From assembly GCA_025399215.1 (NCBI GenBank), contig MU621155.1:1-64000 (forward strand): a stretch of DNA of 64,000 bases, in the 5' to 3' direction. The translations under genes and the position numbers were made by a program. Of the stretch, positions 36,262-48,169 are shown in pieces (within the stretch, counting starts at the first letter, position 1; each line of letters starts with the position of its first letter). Below the pieces are notes generated by a model that saw only the letters and a list, made by a program, of their open reading frames with translations, did not search any database and was not told where the DNA came from. This DNA comes from Globomyces pollinis-pini. Lineage: Eukaryota > Chytridiomycota > Chytridiomycetes > Rhizophydiales > Globomycetaceae.

Positions 36262-39200
36262 TTAAGCGGAATGATCAACGGTTTTCAAGTATCCCTTATA
36301 GATTTTTTCCAGCAAGATGAAGGCTTCTTCTTGAGTGGTCAAACCATTGGCAGCCTTTTCGTTTGCGTTCGTAGGTCTCGCTTTATTGGCAGATAGTGGA
36401 AGTAAACGTGCTGCATCGCGAAGAGCATCATGAACAGCATGAGCAGTTTCCCTAATTAAAATTTAATATTATTATTTAGCTCACTTGCAAAGGGTCTTGT
36501 TTAATTTATCCAGGTTTTCTAATGTTTTTAGTAGTGTAGGAGACGATTGTCTAGGTGTTAGAATTGAAGTAGAACTTACAACATCAGATTACTGAATATG
36601 GTCATCATCTTTCCAAGTACTTCAATAGAATCCCTCTCTGATTTCAATCCTTCCATTCCTTCCATCAGGCATCCAGTTATTTTAATAATCAACACCACCA
36701 CATCTTTCAAAAGCTTCAGACCAGTTATCAGTGTTTGTGCTGTGGTAGAATTCATTTGAGTAGTTGCAGTGGTCATCATTGACAAAATGTACTGTTTACT
36801 ACTGACAATACCATCACGATCCATTTGTCGAAGAATGGATTTTGAAAAGTCAAATGGGTAATAGTTCTAAATATCAAGTTACTTTAAAATATTTACAACA
36901 ATAAAGTTGATTGCAACACCAAAGTAATCTTCGTATCTTTTTGTGTCTAACAACGCATCGAGATAAAGCCTGTTGGTGATGGCTGATATAGTCTTTTCAT
37001 ATGGAGTAATAGATCCTTTAGTTCTTCCACCAGCAACTCCCGTATCCGTTAATACATTTTGCATCAAATTCACTATCGCTTCATTCATATCCTCTGGAGA
37101 TTTTTCGATGAGATTAATCATTCGCCTAACCTTTAAATTATGATGACATACATTTCTAATGACAGCATTGGTAGCCCTAGTTTAGTATCCCCCATAACAT
37201 TTCGTATTGCTTTTCTCATACTCGTAAATTCTCCACCATCAGGCAATACTTGATGTGTTACCAGAATGTTTTTGGGACTTTTAGGTGACACTGGACTACT
37301 TTTCAGTGCCCCTTCTCCCTCGTTAAAGCTCTTCACATGATCCAAGTATTCTTGTAACGATCTTTGCCGTTCATTAAAGTTAAAACGACTATAATCTAAT
37401 TCTTTGTCTGGTAACCAGTTATCAGAATCATACACAGTAGGGAACATGATAAGTGTTAGAATATCTGATAGATTATCAAATGAATATTTTGGTATATCAG
37501 CCAATAATTCTGACATTTGTATGATCAATTGCATTCCTTTTTGATATTTATGCAAAAGACTGTTCTGAAGTAATGTATACAAAAGGTTGTTATCAATAAA
37601 TTCATGATCTGCTTCCAAACCTAAAATAAACGATTTCTCTTTTTCGAAAATGTAATCGAAATTTCCTTGTTTAACTTGAGTAGCTAATTGATGACGGAAT
37701 ACCACCAAATCATATTGTAACTGAACCCATTGTGGGATGACTGATTTCCATTGTGGGAAGCTGGAAAAGTTTGGTGGAAACCCATATGAATACGATTTCA
37801 ACATCTCCTGTGCTTTCTGATGTGATAATTCTCCCATGGCTCCAACTGACCACGAGTTATCATCCACAGCCTCTTTCATTGTACATAGCTTAATCAATTC
37901 AGCTTCGTGTTCCTGTAATTGAATATCTTTTGGAATTTCATTTCTAGATAGTTTTACCATTGCTTCGTAAGCTTCACAGATTTGTCGATTATAGATAGCC
38001 GATTCCACTTCGCGTTCATTTGCATTTTCAAATCTATGTTCGATCAGGTTTTCAAACATTTTAGATGGAATGGTATGACTCGAGACTGTCCCAAAAGCCG
38101 ATAAAGTAAAGAACGTATCAGCATGAACAGAACCTGTGCTAACTGTACGAATTAAAAAATATTGCAAAATGTATTACCAGAAAGCACTGGTGCATCATAG
38201 GAATTATAATCACCAATAAACTTTGCACCCAATATTGTTTCACCACCTCGCAATTGCTCCTCACTCTCGAATTCTGATAGTGGACATCCGACCATGCGCT
38301 CTTTCCACGGAGTTTTTACTGTGATTTCATCTGAACTAAAACTCCACGCTCTACAAGATCGATCCATCGAAGTTGTTGCAATAATGTCACAATGTGTATT
38401 TGACCATGCCATCTACCAAATCAGTTTATAATTATTTAACTGAAGTCACGGCCCCATAATGACCATCGATTCTAGATAAAGGTCCTTTTAAATATCTAAT
38501 ATCCCACAATTTTACAACCCCATCATCACCTATAGGTTATGAATCCACTATTCAATACCAGCAGAAGCAAGCCAAAATGGCAAGAACGTATTGAACTGAA
38601 CGTCATTAACTTCACCCTGATGCGCATTCTGAATTGACCAGACAATTGACTTGGTCCCATTTTGCAACAATCTGGTATCCATTATTGATATAGATGAATC
38701 CTGACTAGCAATACTCACCAAAGCACCAAATGGAGAATGAGAACTAAACGACACTTTGTTTAAAGCTTGTTTTCCAACCTATTAAATTGTTAAGGCCAGT
38801 CAAGACAAACCATCTCAGAAGCTAAAACTTTTGCAGTCGGAATATCATAATGATAAAGGGAATTGCTTTGTATTCCAATAACTCTTCGGATCGTGGTATC
38901 GGTAGATGATAATACGGTACAAGTTGGTTCAATTACAGCATCGCTAACCTTGACCGATCTTATACGGGTGTTGGGTGGTGAAATTGGAATATCATTCAAA
39001 GCCGTTGGATTGAAAACACATTCTTGTATTTGTTTTAAGCATTTCTCATTCGCGCCAAACTTTATATTTTGAGTATCAATTGAATATAAATTTGCAGCTC
39101 CGTTTGGACCTAAATGCATCAAGTTATTGTTTAGACATACCACTTGAAATGATTTTGTTACCATATGCTGATAAACTATAACTTGGTTGTGCCATTGAAA

Positions 39201-39572
39201 AATCTGCTTTAATCTAAAACATAATTTAATAAACGTGTTAAAGGTGTACTTGTAATGCATCTAAAGGAACAGATTCACCTTCCACTGAAGTCAATTTATT
39301 CTTTGCAGTGTTTTCCAAAATAAAGAAATTACTCTCTGTACTTGCTGCACCAACTACAATAATTGGAGTATGCTATATAGAAATTAGCTGTGATGAAATA
39401 CAGAGATGCTGACGATGGAAGTAGTCCAAGTAGATGGAACATTGATTTGTGAAGTTAATCCCAGTTGTCTCCTACTTTGTTAAGTTCCATCTTCTTTTTA
39501 CTTTCTTGTTTTTGAAACTGGAGTTTTTCTCCAAGTATCTGAAAGTGAAAGACTCTTTTTGTTTGATATCAT
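36262..39572 (-). CDS. Large WD40-repeat protein with helical C-terminal half
   Basis: About 990 residues from a dozen exons. The start (MISNKKSLSLSDTWRKTPV) is joined through a 30-nt intron to QLGLTSQINVPSTWTTS and a 29-nt intron to HTPIIVVGAAST. A beta-propeller fills the first 450 residues: SLYHYDIPTAKVLASEM, GALVSIASQDSSISIMD, AHQGEVNDVQFN, LASAG.DGVVKLWDIR, GHYGAVTSVAWSNTHCDII, MDRSCRAWSF. The C-terminal half is helical with no motif I know (FPPNFSSFPQWKSVIPQWVQ, ERQRSLQEYLDHVKSF), ending YKGYLKTVDHSA.

Propeller plus alpha-helical half is the layout of vesicle-coat, intraflagellar and GATOR/HOPS-type scaffolds; the exact family is not clear to me. Confidence 0.7.
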
Positions 39573-39821
39573 TCAATTGTTTTACAAAGCTAAAATAAAC
39601 GCGACTTTGGTTTTTACAGGTATACTATTGATATACTAACGTAGATTTAGCAACCAATTTTGAATGAACCACATCAAATTTTATCTTAGCAATGTAATTG
39701 GTAATTTAGTGAATATAATTGAAAATTTGATTTCATTTTAATAAAACAGTCAATAGGTATGTTTATTTAAAAATATATAAGGCAGATAAGAAAACTTTTA
39801 CAAGATTTTGGCAGGTAAATG

Positions 39822-41157
39822 TCACGATTCAGTCTTGAATTTTTCATATTCCAATTTCTCAGCTTCCAACTCATTTAACCTTATCCGCAATGCACATGCA
39901 GATTCTTTACCCTGTTCTGTCGGTTTCAAATGACGGCCTAAAGCGTCATTTCTTGAAAATGTTTTGTTGCACGATTGACATCTGAATAACCGTTCACCAC
40001 TAACTATTAGTTGTTGACAGGTACCTGTGTAACTTGGAATGTCTTTTTAAATCATGTTTACGGGCAAATGACGAATCACAATTAGGTGCATCACAAACGT
40101 ACGGTCGTTCACCAGTATGAGAACGATAGTGTGACTTCAAGTTATATGGACGAGTAAACGCTAAAAATTAATAAGTATTATCATTACTCTTTGTACACTC
40201 TGGATACGGACATTGGTAAAGAGTTTGTCCATTGTTTTTAATGACTTTCCAAAATCGACCGTCTGGAACTGTTGTAGGTGGTGAAGTAGAAAGTGCCGCT
40301 GATTTAGAAGATTCTGAAGTGTCTTGCTTACTCTCTGATATATTGATACTAACCGAACTTTGATTGAAATTAGGAGATCCATAGGCACCAGAATTAGACT
40401 GGTTACCAGGAGATCCATAGATTCCTGAATTGACTTGGTTATTGACAGAATGACTAAAATTAATTGATTCAGAAGGATCGAGACTTCCATTAGCAGAATT
40501 GTTAAAATTCCAAGGTTCCATGGGCAATGGTGTTTCGGAAAGAGCGGCATGCATAAATTCGTTAAAGTCAACATGGCCTACTCCATCTGAGTTTTCTAAG
40601 TAAGTAGATAGAGATTGGTGAGGGGGTAATTGAAAAAAATCTGGACCCAAAGGGATCATGGGTGAAACAGCAGGTGAAATACTAGGCGACACATTTGGAG
40701 AGGGAATTCCATGAATCCAAGGGGAAGGAACCTGGACAACTAAAGAGCCAGGAAAAGGAGCGATTTCTCCATAGTCAGACCCGTCAGTAACAGAAAAATT
40801 CTCGAAGCCAACGCTGCTAGCCAAACTTCCACTCCTTGAACGGTTTCCAAAGCCAGAAGGGACATCCAGGAAGCCATTGAAGCGATTGGGGGAAGTAGAA
40901 ATGAACAAGTCCTGATTTGACAAAGTATGATTTGAAATATCTGATTTGTTATCATCATCAGGAATGAAATGATTGATGTTATTGAAGTCCGAGTCATGGT
41001 TGGTTACCAAGAACTCTGGATTATTGTTGAAGTTGTTTTGGTTGTTGAATTGAAGTTCATGGTTCAATTGATTGAGGGGTAATTGAGAAGGATCCAAGAA
41101 TTCATTGAGTAAATTATCATGGTCATTATGAGAATTGTGTGTATGAGACTGAGCCAT
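39822..41157 (-). CDS. C2H2 zinc-finger transcription factor B (paralogue of A)
   Basis: Three exons. I start at the ATG at 41157 ([15 protein letters not shown]); the frame is open further upstream but only with a non-ATG codon. The N-terminal 290 residues are Asn, Ser and Gly rich, with SP-rich patches ([14 protein letters not shown]) and repeats such as [38 protein letters not shown] precedes three C2H2 fingers: CPYPEC...HYRSH, CDAPNC...[14 protein letters not shown]...NDALGRHL. A 25-nt intron lies between the second and third fingers. It ends [19 protein letters not shown]. Likely a signal-responsive transcription factor; target unknown. Confidence 0.82.
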
Positions 41158-41262
41158 GAATTTTATTAAGAAAGAAAGATTCTTCGAAGCCTTTGAGGGT
41201 GGCAAGAGCCGAAACACCTCAAACCCAGCCCCACCTTGAACTTACCACCACCCTCACTACTC

Positions 41263-43289
41263 TTACTCATACTGTATAGTCGACTCATGGGTCATTCGGA
41301 CCAGGGATTGATGCATTCTTTCCAATTGTCGAAGTCGGCTATATTGCGCCAGTAGTTCCTCTTCTAGCGCGACCCTTTCATCCTCTACCAAATGTTCTTC
41401 CTTGTTACTTTTTGTTCTATCTCTATTTTCCCCATCCACCCTAATTACATTTGTATAATTACTACTCTGTGTATCTCTAAAACCTGTCCGACCTCTAGTG
41501 GGGAGACTATCATTGGTTCCTCTACATTGCTTTATCTCTCTCCACAATGTGGCAGTATTATCCATAACTGAGTTTTGTGATTCCTCTGTTTTATCCTTTC
41601 CATTTTTTGGTACATTAGCAGTCACATGCAATTCTTTGGATTCTGATCGGATGATATGATGTAAATACTGTGCAGGTTGCGTTTGCGCTGGCTCACCCAA
41701 GTTTTTAACTATAGTTCCATTTGTATCCTTCATTTGAACTGGAGAAGTGTCTCTACTACACTCTTTCAAGAATTTTTCAAACGACGGTAGTTTGGGACTG
41801 GATTGATTAGATCCTTTCCCCTCTGCACTTTTATCAGCCACAAATTTCAAATCAACTGATCTTCCATCATTTTGTATTGCTCTTGATATACTTGAAGATC
41901 CACCCTTTAAACTCAAGTCAGGTTCAGCATTATGATTAACTTCTTCTGAATAATGTCGTAAATTTTCCCGGAATACCTTTCTCTCGCTAAGCGATGGTGA
42001 CTCTGATCTCGCAATTAAGGGCGAAGAGAGTATAGAGGAACGATAATCATCATATGTTGGTTCAGGTGAGTGAGTAGGTGACCAATTAGTATCATTAGGT
42101 TTTTCCATATCCTTTGTTGGTGGTATACTTCTAACTGGCGAAGGAGAGGAAATATAGCTATTATCTACTGCAAATTGTTGGGGACTTTCCACTTTGAGAA
42201 TTCTATCTAAGCGTTCTTGTAATGGGGATGGGGATCGCATTCTATTCGTCAGCTATAACTATCTTACCTATTCATATTGGAAAAATCAGATGATGCGCTT
42301 AGAGGCCACACAGTATTGGGAGATTTTTGAAACTTGTTGTCTACAGAATTTATATGTTTCAGATTGCTGAGAGTCAAATGTTTAGCTAGTTTTGAATCCT
42401 GTTGATCTGAATTTATTAGCCAGTCATTCGTTGGCGAAGTTCTACGTTTATCATTTATGTGTTTATGCTGGCGATTGGGGCTACCATTTCTTTCAAAAGG
42501 AGACATGGAGGCATGGTATCTTGAAGAAACAGATTTGAAAAATTCTTCATCATTCTCAAACGTTGGTAATTTGGAATTATGAACGAAGCTGGGATATGCT
42601 TCTAATTCAGTTTTATCGTTTCTGTCTGATCCTAATAAACCAACCAATCTAGAATTCTCCATTTTTAAATTTAGCACCTGTGATTGTAATCCGGAGATAA
42701 TATCAGATTTCTCATATTCATTAATCGATTTTGGTTCTTGAAGTGCAATGGAATGTTTTAAAACTTGTAATTCTCGCTTTAATGTGTGATTTGCTACTTC
42801 AGATTCTTTGAATAGTATTTCTAATTGCTGGTATCGGAAGCTTAAATCTTGATATTTCTTTTTTAAATCATTATGTGTCATTTGGAGAAGTCGATCTGAA
42901 TGTTTTGTTTGTTCAAGTATTCTAGACGTTTGTTCTGGTTGAGTATTGAATAAATTTAAAGATTGCGATTGATGATGATTTACTTGAGGTAATATTTCAT
43001 TGATACTCTTTTGATCTGCATTGTTTGATTCTGAATGTCCACTGTTGGATTGTCCAGTAAGTGTCTTTCCTCCTCTGTTAGCAGCTTTCTTTCCATCTCC
43101 ATCTTTATTCTTCTTGAACGATTGGTTTCTTTTAGTATTCTGGTTGGATTTTGATTCTTTTAGTTGACTGGGTGACTCCATTGGTGATGAATTGCTAGTC
43201 AGACATTCAAATGATTTTAATTTGGGAAAAGATTTAGTCTAACCAGTTCATTGATTGTTAAGTATTACCTTCATCGTTATGTTGTCCAT
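41263..43289 (-). CDS. Unknown coiled-coil, Ser/Pro-rich protein
   Basis: Three exons give about 655 residues: MDNITMK, a 30-nt intron, TKSFPKLKSFECL, then a long exon, a 26-nt intron, and MRSPSPLQERLDRILKV. A coiled coil lies at about residues 110-210 (DLSFRYQQLEILFKESEVA, HTLKRELQVLKH, LQSQVLNLKMENSRLVGLL). A second short coil is at the C-terminus (EEELLAQYSRLRQLERMHQ). Many SP and TP sites in between suggest CDK-type phosphorylation. No family recognised; a spindle-pole, septation or centriolar role would fit the composition, but that is a guess. Confidence 0.65.
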
Positions 43290-43521
43290 GGTAGAAATCT
43301 CAAGTGGAATCAAAAGTTAAAAAACTGGTTCGTACTTAAGAATGTCAAAACCAGAATACGATTAGTATCGAATAAGTAATTGAAATAGTACTTTACGATC
43401 AAGTTTGTCAATCTGTCCATTTAATGGACAGAATACAATTCGCGATCTCTATGAAAATAAAACATCATTGAGCAACTCGAAAGAATTCATGATTATCAGA
43501 ATACTATATTTTCTATTTTTT

Positions 43522-44759
43522 CTATACAACAGATCCAGTTGAAGTTAGTTGTTGGGTTTCCAGAATATCATGGCCAGGTGACATTGTTGATTCCGTTAAC
43601 TCACGATTGGCAGACAGTTTACGATTGTGAGCAACTTCAGCATATCTCAATTTTTCAGCAGCAGCTTGTTTCTTTCTAAACTCTTTAGTTTTTATGTTCC
43701 ATAGATTTGGTCCATGTGCTGCTCTGCTATCCAAATATCCAATAGTAGTTAATCCAACATACACTGTAATGTTAGATAAGTAGGATTACTCAATCTATAA
43801 TGATAGATGGTCAGTTGTAACAATCCACCAGAAATAATTAAATATACAAGTCCATACAAGAATAACCCAACAAGACAGATAGAGGCTTCGAATGTCGTAG
43901 CATTTGGGTTTCTGAGCACTAAAAAAATATGTTAATTTGAATTCAATTACGATTATTGTTAAAGAAAGGCTTATCGAAATAAAATATTACAAAAGAATAG
44001 AAAGAAAGACAGGAATAATACAGTCCAACGACAGATCCCAAGGTTATGGAGCAAATAAACGACCAATAGTTTCTTGTTCCAATACAACAAGACAAAAAAT
44101 TACAGTGATGATCGTATACTCCTATACATTTGTTGCATGCTTTACAGTGTTTAGTTTGATGATTGACATGAACTTGACATATGTTACAATAAAGTGTGTC
44201 GGCTAAAAAAAAATTAAATAAATTTCCATTTATGAATAGTTACGATCAATTACAGGGACACCAGTTACTTTAATATAATCTAAATTCCTCTTCATGTTTT
44301 CATTTACCACATTGATATCTCTGGTATCAATTGACATGGTATAAACCGTGAAACCAAATTGTAACGCGACACAAATTCCAACAACAACAACGACAATAGA
44401 AGCAACTGTAGGTTCATGTAATCTAGTCAATATTGTAAAGTAAACAGTTTGAGCAATTAGCCAAGATATCCAAGTAATTGGCATTAGAACTAAAAAGGTT
44501 AAAAAAGGTTAAAATGTTACTGTTTATAGGAGCAAACCAACCATTAACTCTATACCAAGAATTGTAAATAGCAGGGTCGTAACCATGCGATGAGAAGAAG
44601 AAGTCGTCGTTTAACACTAGAGTGAGTAAAACACAAAATACCTATACAAGGAAACCTAGGTCTCTCATTAATTGATGGGACGGTTGAATGAAAAACAGAA
44701 TCCTTTGCATCTTGATGTGACATTATTAGGACAAGGTCCTCACTCTTGGTGGAAATCAT
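43522..44759 (-). CDS. DHHC-type protein S-palmitoyltransferase
   Basis: Six or so exons give an integral membrane protein of about 350 residues. The cysteine-rich domain reads YCNICQVHVNHQTKHCKAC, NKCIGVYDHHC and then FLSCCIGTRNYWSF; DHHC is the catalytic motif that accepts palmitate. Two transmembrane segments precede it (MPITWISWLIAQTVYF, VASIVVVVVGICVALQFGF) and two follow (SITLGSVVGLYYSCLSF, FEASICLVGLFLYGLVYLI), the standard four-TM plan. The cytoplasmic C-terminus is basic and short. The start could be 44759 or the in-frame ATG 12 codons later (MSHQDAK). A 26-nt intron near the end restores MYVGLTTIGYLDSRAAHGP. Confidence 0.88.
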
Positions 44760-45394
44760 TTTGACTATTTATAGGTTTCAGAACCGAGAGGCTTGTTGAC
44801 TGTGAAAAAAAGGCTTCAACGTGATGGAAAAACACAAAATAACCGCGAAGGTTGGTGTGTTAAGGTGTCCATGGTTGTTATTCAGTGAGCTGATCGTGTA
44901 TTCTGACTTGATTGAACTTGTTTCTATTTAATCTACTATTTCATGACAGTTACCTAACAATTCTTTGATTTCTAATAGTGCATTCTTGAATTTACGTGTA
45001 ATAAACTTTGTTAATTTCAAATAGCATTGGAATCATGTTCAAATATGAATGGAATCTAAATATTTGAACCCTTTTGTTCCCATGAATTAGTCTCGTTTTT
45101 TCATTTTGTCACACCCTAAACTTTTAAGACAGTACAGATTCCAAGGTACCTAGAATAGAGTGAATTGAGATGCAAAGAACATAAAGCCAATGAATAAACA
45201 CTTTGAAATTATATAGAAAGATAACGAATCAACTTATTTGATGTCATAACCAATACAATTTATAACTATCCTATTACAAAATCCAATTACTATCGAATCA
45301 ATGTTTTATTCGTGTTCATCAAAACGACTTTCATTGATGATATCAGATTCATTATCTAAAAATTTTCCTTCCATCTTGATTGCAGAATATGCGA
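44760..45394. other. Divergent promoter interval
   Basis: About 635 bp between the DHHC start (-) and the glucosidase II beta start (+). It must hold both promoters. AT-rich, no convincing frame, no clear repeat. Confidence 0.5.
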
Positions 45395-46866
45395 ATGTTG
45401 ATTTCTTTATGGACTTTTCTAGTATATCCAATTCAATGCCATTCAACCATGGGAATTTCACCTCACGGTATAAATTATATTCTTGATTCAATATTTACCC
45501 TTTAGATTTACCTTTGTATTCAACCAACTTTGACTGTTTGGATCACTCAAATAAAAATGCTGTTATAAATGATCAATACTGTGATTGTTTAGATGGATCA
45601 GATGAAACTGACTCTAATGCGTGCCAAAATGGTCACTTTTACTGTCAAAACAAAGGTCACCAACCATACAATTTAAAATCGTATAAAGTGAATGATGGAT
45701 ATTGTGGTATTGATCATAAGTTGGATAGTAATTCTATAGATCCCGAATGTTGTGATGGTTCTGATGAATTCAATTCTGGAGTTATTTGCCCAAACACTTG
45801 TGTTGAAATTGCAAATCAAGAAAGACAGAAAAGAGATTTATTAGAATCAGAACGAAAAATGGTATATAAATGAATGATTAAAATAATTCTGGATACAGGG
45901 TGCAAGCAAACGATTGGAACTAATCACAAAAGCAAAAGAGCTGATCCAAGAAAGAAAAGACTCTTTAAACAAATTAAAGCAACAGTTATCGGATCGAAAA
46001 TTGAAAGAATCACAATTATTGAAACTTATTTCACCATTGGAAAGCGCTTATAATAATCTACTTGACTCCAAGAAAGATTCAGCTTTCAAAGTTATCAAAG
46101 AAAACTTTATCAAGTTCGTCAATTACTTGATACAGTTAACGGGTAGTACTACTGATGAATCTAAAGCTGATTCAGCAAATGATAATTCAGATGGGCCGTC
46201 TACAGATAATCCTACTGAAGACAACTCAGATACTTCAACTTCAGAAACTGAAACTGAAGAAGAAAAAGAAACAGAAGAAGAATTGAAATTAAAAGCAGGT
46301 GAGTCGTCTATTTATTCATAGATAGAGTTGGATGAAGCAAAAAGTAACCATGAAAGTGCTTTAAAAGATTTGAATGATCTGGAATCGCAAATCACGGATT
46401 TAGAAAACAAATTGAGCGAAGATAATGGTCCAGACGATGTCTTTGCTACGCTTAGAGGACAATGCGTAGAGCTGAATGAATCAGAGTAAGGCAGTTCTTA
46501 GAATTGACTATTTTCCAGATACACGTACAAATTTTGTTTCTTTACAGGAGTTCATCAAAGTTATACTTCATTAGGGTAATTTTAAAGAATCTCAGCCGAC
46601 TAGAGAATTCTCTACTTGGAGTTTTGATGCTCAAGCGATGCATTTTGACAATGGAAATTCTTGCTGGAATGGTCCAAACCGATCTTGTCGAGTACGTTTA
46701 AATCATGGTTACTTATGTATAGGTAAAATTAGTTTGTAAAGCAGAGAATGAATTATTGGAAGTGTCGGAGCCAAATAAATGTGAATACGAAATGAAGGTG
46801 GGAACTCCTGCAGTTTGTGATTTGATTTCCATAAATTCAGATCAGTTCGCTCACGATGAGTTGTAA
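45395..46866 (+). CDS. GTB1: Glucosidase II beta subunit (PRKCSH/GTB1-type)
   Basis: The non-catalytic subunit that targets glucosidase II to N-glycans in the ER. I start at the ATG at 45395 because it gives a signal peptide (MLISLWTFLVYPIQCHS) followed by GISPHDLPLY through a 38-nt intron. Two LDL-receptor class A-type repeats follow (FDCLDHSNKNAVINDQYCD, CLDGSDE; CCDGSDEFNSGVICPNTC). A coiled coil and an acidic stretch come next, then the mannose-6-phosphate-receptor homology domain (YTYKFCFFTG, GNSCWNGPNRSCR). The C-terminus is HDEL, the ER retention signal.

Near 46535-46570 the frame needs either a 25-nt intron or a one-base correction; see findings. It pairs functionally with ALG6 in the same window. 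Confidence 0.9.
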
Positions 46867-47075
46867 TGCAACTTTAATTGGGAAATAAATACTATCATAA
46901 CATGTTTGGTGGATATACTAAAGCTATGACTGAGTATAGGACTCATGAATGAATTTTATACAATTTTGTGTTTGCCTATTCGTTATTCATCAGTGAAAGA
47001 CACAACTTTAACAATAACTTGACAGAAATGACTCGATTTATTAAATCGTATTTGTAATTGCAGCATACAGACAAC

Positions 47076-47894
47076 TTATACATCTTTCTTATTTTCCTTT
47101 GACCCAGATAACTTTTTTTCAAGTGCCACGTATTTATCTGTAAGTTTCATGTACTCATCATTAGTTTGAGAAGCTTGTTTTTTCACAATTTCCAATTCTT
47201 TCTTTAATTTCTCAACTTCAGTGGAGGCAGAGCTATTGCTGGCTTCCACTTTGGACTTGACATTTCCTTCCTTTTCCTTTTGTTCTTTATCCAATAATTT
47301 CAAATATTCTTTAGTGGTCTTGGCGGCTTGTTGCTTTAAAATCTACTAAATGAGTCATACCAGATTTTACTTCTGTTTTTTGTTCATTCGTATGTAATTC
47401 AAGTATGAGGTTGAAAAATCGATTCAAGACCAATCCTAAAAACAAGACTGATCCCGTCAAGTACATATTACGTTGTGCTTGAAACATTTTGGCATGTAAG
47501 AATGTATCTAATCGTTAAAGAAACAATTTACCAGTATTTGAATCATGAACATGGCTTGATTCTTTGTCATGGTGATGGTCATGTTGTTCTTTGACACTAA
47601 CTGATCGGTTGACATTATCTGATTACTGTATTACAATACAATGATATATATACCTGCAAACAAAACCAACACAATTATAAAAATAATTCTTCCTCCATAT
47701 GCAATGCTTGAGGCCAACTTGGAACTAGAGGCAGCCTTGATCAATTTTACTCTCCAAGATAATGGAAGTGGAGCTAAGACTTAGTGAATTGATATAATAC
47801 CAAGAAGCAGAAGGAATGCAAAAACTTTGATTAATTTAACACAATTTACTCTGGAACTAATTAGAAATGATAGATAAGATACCTAAAAAACCAT
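47076..47894 (-). CDS. BCAP31: BAP31/Yet-type ER membrane chaperone
   Basis: About 200 residues from seven exons. The N-terminus is reconstructed from a bare ATG exon (47892-47894), a 35-nt intron, a seven-base exon (47850-47856), a 25-nt intron and then hydrophobic sequence, giving MFQIFAFLLLLVLAPLPLS. Three membrane segments are seen, with LPLSWRVKLIKAASSSKLA, RIIFIIVLVLFADNVNRSV and MFQAQRNMYLTGSVLFLGL, the last two being BAP31 signatures. The cytoplasmic C-terminus is a coiled coil (KTTKEYLKLLDKEQKEKE) ending TNDEYMKLTDKY and GSKENKKDV, the dilysine-like ER retrieval end. BAP31 proteins assist sorting and quality control of membrane proteins leaving the ER. Confidence 0.85.
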
Positions 47895-48169
47895 CAATAT
47901 TTCCGCTACAGTTTACCTAGGGTGAATTGAATTGATCATTTTACTTCAATCATGAGGACTGCAAAGACACCTTGGTAGAGTAACGACATTTGGTAGAAAT
48001 TGGACCAAGAAATTCTGTGTCAATCTGACTCAAAAAAACCAGACACAAGGGGCTTGGACAAAGCAAGCAATCGAGTGATCAATTAGATTCATGCACGTAA
48101 ATCACGGATTCTCAGTTCAATGGATGCAAAGAAGCTCAATAGAAAATTCGGTTTATAGAAATTAACTTA

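Noticed and set aside
45306..45491. 61-codon minus-strand frame overlapping the first exon of glucosidase II beta, protein-like in composition
   Set aside because: The plus-strand reading gives a signal peptide and correct N-terminus of a known protein; no motif supports the antisense frame.
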